From positions 1-8,457 of the forward strand of contig JAICXU010000100.1 of NCBI GenBank assembly GCA_025934595.1: a DNA stretch of 8,457 nucleotides, written 5' to 3'. This DNA is from Polyangiaceae bacterium. Its GTDB lineage: Bacteria; Myxococcota_A; Polyangia; Polyangiales; Polyangiaceae. Numbering within the stretch: the first letter of the stretch is position 1; each line of letters begins with the position of its first letter. The notes beneath the pieces were generated by a model that saw nothing but the letters and a program-made list of their open reading frames with translations, was not told the origin of the DNA and did not search any database. Shown here piece by piece: positions 1-6,427 of the stretch. Made by a program: the position numbers and the translations under genes.

Positions 1-242
1 GCATTCGCGTGCACGCCGGCGCCGAGATCGCAGACGCCGCATGCGATGCATCCACCGAAGAGCGGCAATTTTTTTCGTTCGTCGGGAGCGACCGGCGGCA
101 AGCGATCGGGCGCGTAATGCGAGCGAAAATCCGCGACGCCGAGCCGCTCTCGGAAGACCGGTGCGAGGAGCGATCGCACGAGCGACCACGCGAGGATGAC
201 GATCGCGTGAAGCTGCTCGATCCAAGCTTCGGTCGTCGTCAT
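1..242 (-). CDS. Partial membrane-anchored protein with CxxCxxC (4Fe-4S-like) motif
   Basis: This is the first 80 residues of a protein whose C-terminus lies beyond the left edge of the window. The start is ATG at 242-240, with an in-frame TAA two codons upstream (248-246), so no longer start is possible. Residues about 11-30 form a hydrophobic stretch (LHAIVILAWSLVRSLLAPVF) that would anchor it in the inner membrane. A charged segment rich in Pro, Asp and Arg follows. Residues 63-72 then read GGCIACGVCD, with cysteines at 65, 68 and 71. That spacing is the first half of a bacterial ferredoxin-type 4Fe-4S motif; the fourth cysteine would lie outside the window. I infer a membrane-associated iron-sulfur or electron-transfer subunit, but partner and reaction cannot be read here. 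No strong Shine-Dalgarno is visible. It is divergent from the rlpA-like gene, with a 46-bp gap. The existence of the gene is well supported by its frame and motif; the function is only suggested. Confidence 0.7.
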   Translation of the reverse strand, partial: MTTTEAWIEQLHAIVILAWSLVRSLLAPVFRERLGVADFRSHYAPDRLPPVAPDERKKLPLFGGCIACGVCDLGAGVHAN

Positions 243-288
243 CGCTTAGAGATAGACAACGCGCGCGTGAGCGTCCACCTTAACGGGC

Positions 289-771
289 GTGCGATTTCGT
301 TCCATCGCCCTCGGCCTCGTTCTCGTCGGTTGTGCGCATCATTCGGCGGAAAATAAGCCGTTCAACGCACCCGCCGACACGCATGCGAGCGATTCGTCAC
401 CGTCGGGCGAGGACTTGCTGCACGACACGAACGCGAGCGCGCAAGGCAGCGGCTCCGCGGGCTCGAAGCCGATCCAAATCGGCATGGCGAGCTGGTACGG
501 CAAATCGCTTGCGGGTCACAAGACGACGAGCGGCGAGCCGTTCGATCCGAACGCCATGACGGCGGCGCATCGCAAGCTGAAACTGGGGACGTGGGTCGAG
601 GTTCGTCGCGTCGACACGGGCTCGACGGTGCGCGTGCGCATCAACGATCGCGGACCCTGGGGACACGACGATCGCATCATCGATCTCTCGCGCGCCGCCG
701 CCGACAAGCTCGGCATCGTGCGAGACGGCGTCGCGAAAGTGGAGCTGAGGATCGTTCCGGGACCGGACTGA
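289..771 (+). CDS. rlpA: RlpA-family septal-ring lipoprotein / lytic transglycosylase-like
   Basis: This is a 160-residue lipoprotein of the RlpA family. It starts at GTG 289; an in-frame TGA at 268-270 leaves no earlier start. Residues 1-15 are a type II signal peptide with lipobox LVGC, so Cys15 is the predicted lipidated residue. Residue +2 is Ala, which fits an outer-membrane lipoprotein. Residues 16-60 are a low-complexity linker rich in Ser, Ala, Gly and Asp. Residues about 64-156 form the double-psi beta-barrel, with the family hallmarks SWYG (68-71), TSGEPFD (Glu83, Asp86), TAAH (His94), RINDRGP (Asp120) and IIDLS (Asp132). In Pseudomonas aeruginosa RlpA this domain cleaves peptide-free glycan strands at the septum, and the equivalent acidic and His residues appear intact here. 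The SPOR domain that targets many RlpA proteins to the division site is absent, so this short form must be localised differently or act more generally. It faces a convergent minus-strand gene 37 bp downstream. Confidence 0.88.
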   Translation: MRFRSIALGLVLVGCAHHSAENKPFNAPADTHASDSSPSGEDLLHDTNASAQGSGSAGSKPIQIGMASWYGKSLAGHKTTSGEPFDPNAMTAAHRKLKLGTWVEVRRVDTGSTVRVRINDRGPWGHDDRIIDLSRAAADKLGIVRDGVAKVELRIVPGPD

Positions 772-780
772 GGAGACTTC

Positions 781-804
781 GACCTCGACCTGGACCCCGA
801 CCTA
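781..804. repeat. Short tandem repeat, four 6-bp GACCNN units
   Basis: Just after the rlpA stop codon are four consecutive hexamers beginning GACC (GACCTC, GACCTG, GACCCC, GACCTA). They fill most of the 37-bp gap between the convergent rlpA-like and coiled-coil genes. Read in the rlpA frame after the stop they give an Asp-Leu/Pro alternation (DLDLDPDL) until a second stop at 829-831. No hairpin plus T-tract terminator is visible here. The function is unknown, and a chance low-complexity spacer is possible. Confidence 0.5.
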
Positions 805-808
805 GGTT

Positions 809-1522
809 TCAGCCCGGCGGGAGCGAGGTGACCGCGCCCATCGAGCCGGCTTGCTGGACCTTCGGCCCCAAGGCTTTCAGCGCCGCCATGCCGATCGCGG
901 CCAAGATCAGGCCTCCGGCCGCGATCGATTTCGAGCGCCGCCAAAAGCGCTGTCGCCGCGCGCCCACCGAGCAATCTTGCGTGAGCACCGTGCCGTCGTC
1001 GCGGCGGAAAAGCCGCACGCAAATGCCTTTTCCCGCGCGCACTCCGAGCACGGCTTCCGCTTCCTCGCGCGACATCATCGAGAGATTGAAGACCTGCTTC
1101 ATGCAGCTTCCGCAAAACCGAACGTCGGTGTCGCCATCCATGTCGGCCCAGCTCACGTTGCACGGTGCCGCGATCTCGGCGTTCTCGAGCACGGGCAGCG
1201 AAATTCGTCGAATGCCTTTCGCTTGGAGGGCCCGGCGGTCCGCTTCCATCTCTCTCATCAGCTTCGCTTCTTCGATGCGCAGCTTTTTTCGATCGAGTCG
1301 AGCGGCCCGCGCCTCGTCGAGCTCGCGGCGGAGCTCGGCGACGTCGGCGGCGCGATACGGCGCGTTCGGTCGGGCTTCTTGCAGGTCGGCGAGGCGACGC
1401 TCGAGCACCGAAGTCTCCTGCGCGCGCGAGTTCAGCCTCGCGAGCTCGGCGTGCACGGCTTCGAGGCGTGAGCGGGATTCGCCGTCCTCCACGACCGTGT
1501 AGCCCACGTACGCACTGGTCAT
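809..1522 (-). CDS. Coiled-coil protein with FCGxC...NLS cysteine domain and C-terminal TM helix
   Basis: This is a 237-residue protein of unknown function. ATG at 1522-1520 is preferred. Starts further upstream (to 1627) would overlap the end of the gamma-carbonic-anhydrase-like gene and add a Cys/Arg-rich segment of shadow-frame composition. Residues about 15-100 are highly charged (E/R/L/A) and predicted coiled coil. Residues 120-184 form a compact cysteine domain: PCNVSW (C121), VRFCGSC (C137, C140), KQVFNLS, EEAEAVL, ICVRLFRRDDGTVLTQDC (C168, C184). I recall similar cysteine modules in many myxobacterial proteins, often tied to a membrane segment, but know of no proven role; bound metal or structural disulfides are both possible. 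A basic stretch (RRQRFWRRSK) precedes one hydrophobic helix (about 200-218), so the coiled coil and cysteine domain may face the cytoplasm as a tail-anchored protein. It lies 49 bp behind the gamma-CA gene on the same strand and may also have its own promoter. Confidence 0.75.
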   Translation of the reverse strand: MTSAYVGYTVVEDGESRSRLEAVHAELARLNSRAQETSVLERRLADLQEARPNAPYRAADVAELRRELDEARAARLDRKKLRIEEAKLMREMEADRRALQAKGIRRISLPVLENAEIAAPCNVSWADMDGDTDVRFCGSCMKQVFNLSMMSREEAEAVLGVRAGKGICVRLFRRDDGTVLTQDCSVGARRQRFWRRSKSIAAGGLILAAIGMAALKALGPKVQQAGSMGAVTSLPPG

Positions 1523-1528
1523 CCGATC

Positions 1529-1556
1529 ATCGTAGAAGATGCTGGAGCCTACGCAA
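1529..1556 (-). promoter_or_regulatory. Candidate promoter for the coiled-coil/cysteine gene
   Basis: On the minus strand TTGCGT (1556-1551) and TACGAT (1534-1529) are separated by 16 nt, resembling sigma70 -35 and -10 boxes. Only six bases lie between the -10 box and the ATG at 1522, so transcription would start at or next to the start codon. This could explain the absence of a Shine-Dalgarno for that gene. The match to consensus is modest (TTG of the -35, TA..AT of the -10), and co-transcription with miaB and the gamma-CA gene is equally possible. Confidence 0.3.
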
Positions 1557-1571
1557 CGAAGCGCGCGACCT

Positions 1572-2105
1572 TCAGCGATCGATTTGGCGCACCGAAGGCG
1601 ACATGAAAGTGCGTGCATATTGCACATAAAGGCGGCCCGCTTCGCTGCTCCAGGCGAGATCCGAATCGCCGAGGGCGCGGATCTTTTTCGCGGGCCTGCC
1701 CATCGCGAGCACGCGCGGCTCGATCACCGTGCGCGGAACGACGAGCGATCCCGCGCCCAAGATCGAGTCGTGCCCGATGACGCCGCCGTCGAGCACGACC
1801 GAGCCCATGCCGACGAGCACGCGGCTCTCGACCGTGCATCCGTGCAGAAGCACCATGTGACCGACGGTGACGTCGTCGCCGATCGTGGTCGCGGCTTTTT
1901 CCCCGGTGACGTGGATGACCGAGCCGTCTTGGACGTTCGTGCGCGCGCCGATGCGAATCGGGTACACGTCGCCGCGGATCGTGACGCCGAACCAGATGCT
2001 CGAATCGTCGCCGATCTCGACGTCGCCGATGATCACGGCGTTCGGCGCGATGAAGACGTTCTTGCCGATCTTCGGACGCCGGCCTTCGTGCTCGTAGAGG
2101 GGCAT
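1572..2105 (-). CDS. Gamma-carbonic anhydrase-like protein (left-handed beta-helix hexapeptide family)
   Basis: This is a 177-residue protein of the gamma-class carbonic anhydrase / YrdA / PaaY group. It is made of imperfect hexapeptide repeats ([LIV]-G-x4) that fold into a left-handed beta-helix, from about residue 11 (PKIGKNVFIAPNAVIIGDV) to 138, followed by a C-terminal helix that packs on the trimer. The three zinc-ligand histidines of the family are present at His65 (SVIH), His83 (VGH) and His88 (LLHG). The conserved RGD (44-46) and NVQDGS (57-62) segments precede them. In the characterised archaeal enzyme Cam such residues support reversible CO2 hydration, but many bacterial homologues are inactive or are CoA-pathway thioesterases, so I do not assign a reaction. 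The start is ATG 2105-2103, matching the usual MPLYxxxG N-terminus. The gene begins 11 nt after the miaB stop with an AAGG Shine-Dalgarno overlapping that stop, indicating an operon with miaB. Confidence 0.9.
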   Translation of the reverse strand: MPLYEHEGRRPKIGKNVFIAPNAVIIGDVEIGDDSSIWFGVTIRGDVYPIRIGARTNVQDGSVIHVTGEKAATTIGDDVTVGHMVLLHGCTVESRVLVGMGSVVLDGGVIGHDSILGAGSLVVPRTVIEPRVLAMGRPAKKIRALGDSDLAWSSEAGRLYVQYARTFMSPSVRQIDR

Positions 2106-2114
2106 TCGCGATCG

Positions 2115-2119
2115 CCTTA
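2115..2119 (-). promoter_or_regulatory. Ribosome binding site overlapping the miaB stop
   Basis: On the minus strand the miaB stop codon TAA (2119-2117) runs into TAAGG. This gives an AAGG Shine-Dalgarno core nine bases before the ATG of the gamma-CA-like gene. The overlap suggests that ribosomes finishing miaB re-initiate on the next gene. Confidence 0.55.
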
Positions 2120-3565
2120 TTGGCTCAGGACGGGCAACGAGCGCGACGACGCTTTCACGCGCGAGCCACGCCACGGAAGCGAGTCGAGGCTCGACCCGAT
2201 CGGCGCACCTTCGAGCGAGTGCTTGTTCGCGTGCGTGATGTCGCACGAGACGAGCGCGGTCGACGGATCGAGGGGCTTGCCGTTTCGCGCGAATGCAGCG
2301 GTCGGGAGATGCACGATCTCGTTGCGCTCGGTGCGGCCTTGGAAAAAGTCTCCGCTCTTGCTCGCGCCTTCGACGAGGACCGTCGCCCTCGTTCCGACGA
2401 GCGTCGCGAGATGCGCGCGACCTTGCGACTCGACGAGGGCGAGCAGGCGCGCGAGGCGATCGCTCTTTTCTTCTTCGCTCACGTCGTCCTCCAGCTTCAA
2501 CGCGGGCGTGAGCGGGCGAGGGGAGAACTTGAACGCGAACGCGCTCGTGAAGCCCACCTCGGCGACGAGCGATAGCGTTTGTCGAAAGTCGTCCTCGGTC
2601 TCCCCCGGAAATCCCACGATGATGTCGGTGGAGAGCGACATGTCGGATCGAGCCTTTTTCAAGCGCGAAATGCGATCGATGTATTCTGCACGCGTGTAGC
2701 GGCGAATCATGCGCTTCAAGATGCGGTCGCATCCGGACTGCACGGGCATGTGCACGTGATGGGCGAGGACGTCGAGCGTGCGATGCGCTTCGATCAGGCT
2801 CGCCGTGAGATGCCGGGGATGCGGGCTCGTGTAACGGAGACGCGCGAGACCCGGTACGCGCCTGTCGATCATCTCGAGGAGAGCGGGGAATTGGCTCTCG
2901 TCGGGATCGCCCGGGTTCGCGGGAGGCGGCAGCTCGGGATCGCGGAAGCTGTCGACGGTTTGACCGAGGAGCACGATCTCCTTGGCCCCCGCTTCGACCC
3001 AACGCTTGCATTCTGCAACTATTTCCGCCGCCGGCCGATACCGCTCGGGTCCGCGCGTATACGGCACCACGCAAAACGAGCAGCGCTCGTCACAGCCTTT
3101 CATCGTCGTGACGAATGCGCTGGCCGGCGCGTGCTCACCCTTCGGCGCCGCCGCGAGAAATGCCGGCGCGTGGACGTCGAACACGGTGCGTGCGCGCGGC
3201 ATCGATCCTTGGCGTTGCTCTTCGACGAGCGCGGGCAGCTCGCCGAGGTTGTCGGGCCCGACGACGATGTCGACGTGGCGCACGCGCTCGAGGAGCTTCT
3301 CGCCTTCTTGCTGCGCGACGCAGCCCGCGACGCAAATCACCAGATCGGGTCGCGCCTTCTTCAGCGGCGCGAGCTTGCCGACCTCGCTGCGCAATTTTTG
3401 CTCCGCCTTTTCGCGCACGCTGCACGTGTTGAAGATCACGAGCTCGGCGGTCTCCGGCGAATCGGTCACTTTCCAGCCGTGCGCGGCGAGCGTCTCGGCG
3501 AGGCGCTCGCTGTCGTGCACGTTCATTTGGCAGCCGAATGTCTGCAGAAAATAGCGGTTTTCCAC
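2117..3565 (-). CDS. miaB: MiaB, tRNA-2-methylthio-N6-isopentenyladenosine synthase
   Basis: This is a radical-SAM methylthiotransferase that would add the 2-methylthio group to i6A37 of tRNAs reading UNN codons. Positions below count from the GTG start (482 aa). The MTTase domain has the three auxiliary-cluster cysteines in TFGCQMN (C12), NTCSVRE (C48) and AGCVAQ (C82). The radical-SAM CxxxCxxC is in GCDERCSFC (C158, C162, C165). A TRAM domain (about 405-450, VGTRATVLVEG...GRTERNEIVHLP) closes the protein. The loop usually LGQNVNSY in MiaB reads LGQTVDSF. An upstream TTG at 3640 would give 507 residues. I prefer GTG 3565 because homology begins at ENRYFLQTFGCQMN, the extra codons have unusually many A/T third bases, and the longer form would leave only 22 bp to the divergent gene. 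The C-terminus runs about 20-30 residues past TRAM as a basic tail. It likely heads an operon with the gamma-CA-like gene. Confidence 0.92.
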   Translation of the reverse strand: MENRYFLQTFGCQMNVHDSERLAETLAAHGWKVTDSPETAELVIFNTCSVREKAEQKLRSEVGKLAPLKKARPDLVICVAGCVAQQEGEKLLERVRHVDIVVGPDNLGELPALVEEQRQGSMPRARTVFDVHAPAFLAAAPKGEHAPASAFVTTMKGCDERCSFCVVPYTRGPERYRPAAEIVAECKRWVEAGAKEIVLLGQTVDSFRDPELPPPANPGDPDESQFPALLEMIDRRVPGLARLRYTSPHPRHLTASLIEAHRTLDVLAHHVHMPVQSGCDRILKRMIRRYTRAEYIDRISRLKKARSDMSLSTDIIVGFPGETEDDFRQTLSLVAEVGFTSAFAFKFSPRPLTPALKLEDDVSEEEKSDRLARLLALVESQGRAHLATLVGTRATVLVEGASKSGDFFQGRTERNEIVHLPTAAFARNGKPLDPSTALVSCDITHANKHSLEGAPIGSSLDSLPWRGSRVKASSRSLPVLSQ

Positions 3566-3607
3566 GATGCGTTCGATGGCGCGCGGGCCCGTCGCGCGTC
3601 CTGAGAG

Positions 3608-3628
3608 GCTGCTCGTAGCACGAGCTGC
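3608..3628. promoter_or_regulatory. Inverted repeat in the divergent miaB / acyl-CoA synthetase spacer
   Basis: GCTCGT (3611-3616) and ACGAGC (3620-3625) form a perfect 6-bp inverted repeat around a 3-nt centre. After one T/T mismatch it extends by GC/GC on the outside. It sits between the preferred miaB start (3565) and the acyl-CoA synthetase ATG (3663), where an operator for a divergent pair would be expected. If miaB starts at TTG 3640 instead, the repeat lies within its first codons. No regulator can be named. Confidence 0.35.
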
Positions 3629-3662
3629 GGCACCGCTCAATTTGCGTTAGTCTCGGTGCATC

Positions 3663-5513
<1,851 letters not shown>

Positions 5514-5534
5514 CGAGACCGCAGACCGAGGCGA

Positions 5535-5999
5535 TCAACCGCAGCAGCCACCGCCCGCCTTTGCTTTCGCGGCGTCGGCAGCCGCGGGCGAGCAGCAGCC
5601 GGCCTTCGCGGGCTCGTCGTGCATCACGTCGGTGTCGCCCTTCACGACGAAGACTTCCCATTCGTTGCCGTCGGGATCCGCGACCCACACCTTGTCCTGC
5701 AGCGCGTAGCAACACGACGTGTTTTCTTCGGTGCGCGTCGGAAGGCCCGCTTTTTTGAAGCGCGTCCATGCGACGGCGACGTCCTCGCTGCTCGCCACTT
5801 GGATGCCGAAGTGGCTCGCGTTCACGCCGGTGCGTGGCGCTTCGACCATCGACAAGTTCAGTGACGGCTCGGCGAGATCGAATTTCGCGTAGCCGGGACG
5901 TCGCTTGGTGGCGGGGACATCGAACGCTTTCTCGTAGAAGGCGACCGACGCCTCGATGTCGGAGACGTTGAGTGAAATATGGGGCTTCAAGATGTTCAT
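5535..5999 (-). CDS. arsI: ArsI/CadI-family metalloenzyme (vicinal oxygen chelate fold; C-As lyase or cadmium-induced CadI type)
   Basis: This is a 154-residue glyoxalase/dioxygenase-fold protein of the ArsI/CadI family. ArsI uses Fe(II) and O2 to cleave the carbon-arsenic bond of trivalent organoarsenicals such as MAs(III). The tandem cysteines that bind the substrate are at Cys96-Cys97 (NTSCCYALQDKVW). The likely iron ligands are His7 (KPHISL), His63 (ASHFG) and Glu115 (GNEWEVF), at nearly the positions known for ArsI. The stretch CCYALQDKVW...EVFVVKGDTD also closely resembles mycobacterial CadI, so cadmium response is an alternative role. An unusual tail after residue 130 carries two more cysteine pairs (GCCSP at 134-138 and GGGCCG at the very end) in an Ala/Lys-rich linker, suggesting extra thiol metal binding. 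ATG 5999 is preceded by AAGGA with 7-nt spacing. It lies 48 bp behind arsR on the same strand and is very probably controlled by it. Confidence 0.9.
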   Translation of the reverse strand: MNILKPHISLNVSDIEASVAFYEKAFDVPATKRRPGYAKFDLAEPSLNLSMVEAPRTGVNASHFGIQVASSEDVAVAWTRFKKAGLPTRTEENTSCCYALQDKVWVADPDGNEWEVFVVKGDTDVMHDEPAKAGCCSPAAADAAKAKAGGGCCG

Positions 6000-6006
6000 G
6001 GTGGAT

Positions 6007-6011
6007 TCCTT
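6007..6011 (-). promoter_or_regulatory. Ribosome binding site of arsI
   Basis: AAGGA on the minus strand lies seven bases upstream of the arsI ATG. It is the clearest Shine-Dalgarno in the window and contrasts with the poorly led arsR start. It fixes the arsI start at 5999. Confidence 0.7.
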
Positions 6012-6012
6012 T

Positions 6013-6040
6013 CTTCCATAAAATTCGAACTAATCGGCAA
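6013..6040 (-). promoter_or_regulatory. Degenerate second copy of the arsR promoter/operator, upstream of arsI
   Basis: Reading the minus strand from 6040, TTGCCGATTAGTTCGAA followed by TTTTATGGAAG aligns without gaps to the arsR promoter/operator (6393-6366). It is identical at 22 of 28 positions, including the full GATTAnTTCGAA left half-site. The palindrome is much weaker than at arsR (about 6 of 13 pairs) and the -10 equivalent (TGGAAG) is poor. It may therefore serve as an accessory ArsR site or be a decayed duplicate rather than a strong promoter. It begins 7 nt after the arsR stop and ends just before the arsI ribosome binding site. Confidence 0.5.
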
Positions 6041-6047
6041 AAAAAAC

Positions 6048-6359
6048 TCAACAGCAGCGACCCTTGTTTCCCTTTTTGCAGCAGTCTTCCCAGAGGTAGT
6101 CGGTGAGCGTGCGGAGGACGGCGTAGTCGGCGGCGTAGAAGTGGAACGTGCCTTCGCCGTGCGTCTGCATCACGCCCGCGTCGACGAGACGTTTCAGATG
6201 GTGGCTCAGCGTGGATGCCGGAAGATCGACGTGGGCTTGGATCGCTCCTGCGGCGGCGCCTTCGGGGCCGGCTTGCACGACGAAGCGGAGAATGGCGAGG
6301 CGCACGGGGTGCCCCAACGCGCCGAGCTGCTCGGCATGACGTTCCAGTCTCGAAGTCAT
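6048..6359 (-). CDS. arsR: ArsR/SmtB-family metalloregulatory repressor with C-terminal CC...CC site
   Basis: This is a 103-residue winged-helix repressor of the ArsR/SmtB family. The core helix-turn-helix is visible as ALGHPVRLAILRFV (14-27) followed by the recognition helix region LPASTLSHHLKRLVDAGVM (46-64). The wing is around HGEGTFHFYA (67-76). The ligand site is not in the alpha-3 CxC box, which has no cysteine here. It lies at the very C-terminus: DYLWEDCC...GRCC, with Cys93, Cys94, Cys102 and Cys103. This resembles the Acidithiobacillus ferrooxidans type, where C95, C96 and C102 bind As(III), and related MAs(III)-selective repressors with a C-terminal Cys pair. Metalloid binding would release it from the palindromic operator directly upstream. 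ATG 6359 is the start. The upstream leader is six bases long if the predicted promoter is right. It is followed after 48 bp by arsI, its probable target. Confidence 0.93.
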   Translation of the reverse strand: MTSRLERHAEQLGALGHPVRLAILRFVVQAGPEGAAAGAIQAHVDLPASTLSHHLKRLVDAGVMQTHGEGTFHFYAADYAVLRTLTDYLWEDCCKKGNKGRCC

Positions 6360-6361
6360 TT

Positions 6362-6387
6362 ATTACTTCTACAATTTTCGAAGTAAT
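6362..6387 (-). promoter_or_regulatory. Palindromic ArsR operator
   Basis: ATTACTTC (6362-6369) and GAAGTAAT (6380-6387) are perfect 8-bp inverted arms around a 10-nt centre. Counting the centre, 11 of 13 symmetric pairs match across 26 bp, in an A/T-rich island within GC-rich DNA. The size and symmetry fit the operators of ArsR/SmtB dimers. It begins two bases upstream of the arsR ATG and overlaps the whole interval between the predicted -35 and -10 boxes, so bound ArsR would block RNA polymerase. Autoregulation is inferred from position. Confidence 0.75.
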
Positions 6388-6393
6388 CGTCAA
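6366..6393 (-). promoter_or_regulatory. arsR promoter, possibly giving a leaderless mRNA
   Basis: On the minus strand TTGACG (6393-6388, five of six -35 consensus bases) is followed after 16 nt by TAGAAG (6371-6366, four of six -10 bases). The -10 box ends six bases before the arsR ATG, so the transcript would begin at or within a base of the start codon. The only Shine-Dalgarno-like sequence near the start is GAAG inside the -10 box, which supports leaderless initiation. Confidence 0.5.
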
Positions 6394-6427
6394 GCAAATA
6401 TCTTCGGGCTCGGCGGCCGAGGTCGAC

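Noticed and set aside
591..1629. Plus-strand open frames opposite the coiled-coil/cysteine gene
   Set aside because: They are Arg/Ser-rich shadow translations without start signals or domains; the minus-strand reading has a coherent coiled coil, cysteine module and TM helix.
2106..3074. Minus-strand open extension in front of the gamma-CA-like protein
   Set aside because: It is Arg-rich, runs across miaB in another frame, and the domain begins cleanly at ATG 2105 with its own ribosome binding site.
5514..5534. Convergent gap between the acyl-CoA synthetase and arsI as a bidirectional terminator
   Set aside because: The 21 bp show no inverted repeat or T-tract.
6039..6046. T8 run (minus strand) right after the arsR stop
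   Set aside because: No stable hairpin precedes it, so it is not called an intrinsic terminator; it may just be part of the A/T-rich spacer.
6409..6421. CTCGG-CGG-CCGAG hairpin after the metalloprotease/lipoprotein stop
   Set aside because: The stem has only 5 bp with no T-tract after it, so it is too weak to call a terminator in GC-rich DNA.
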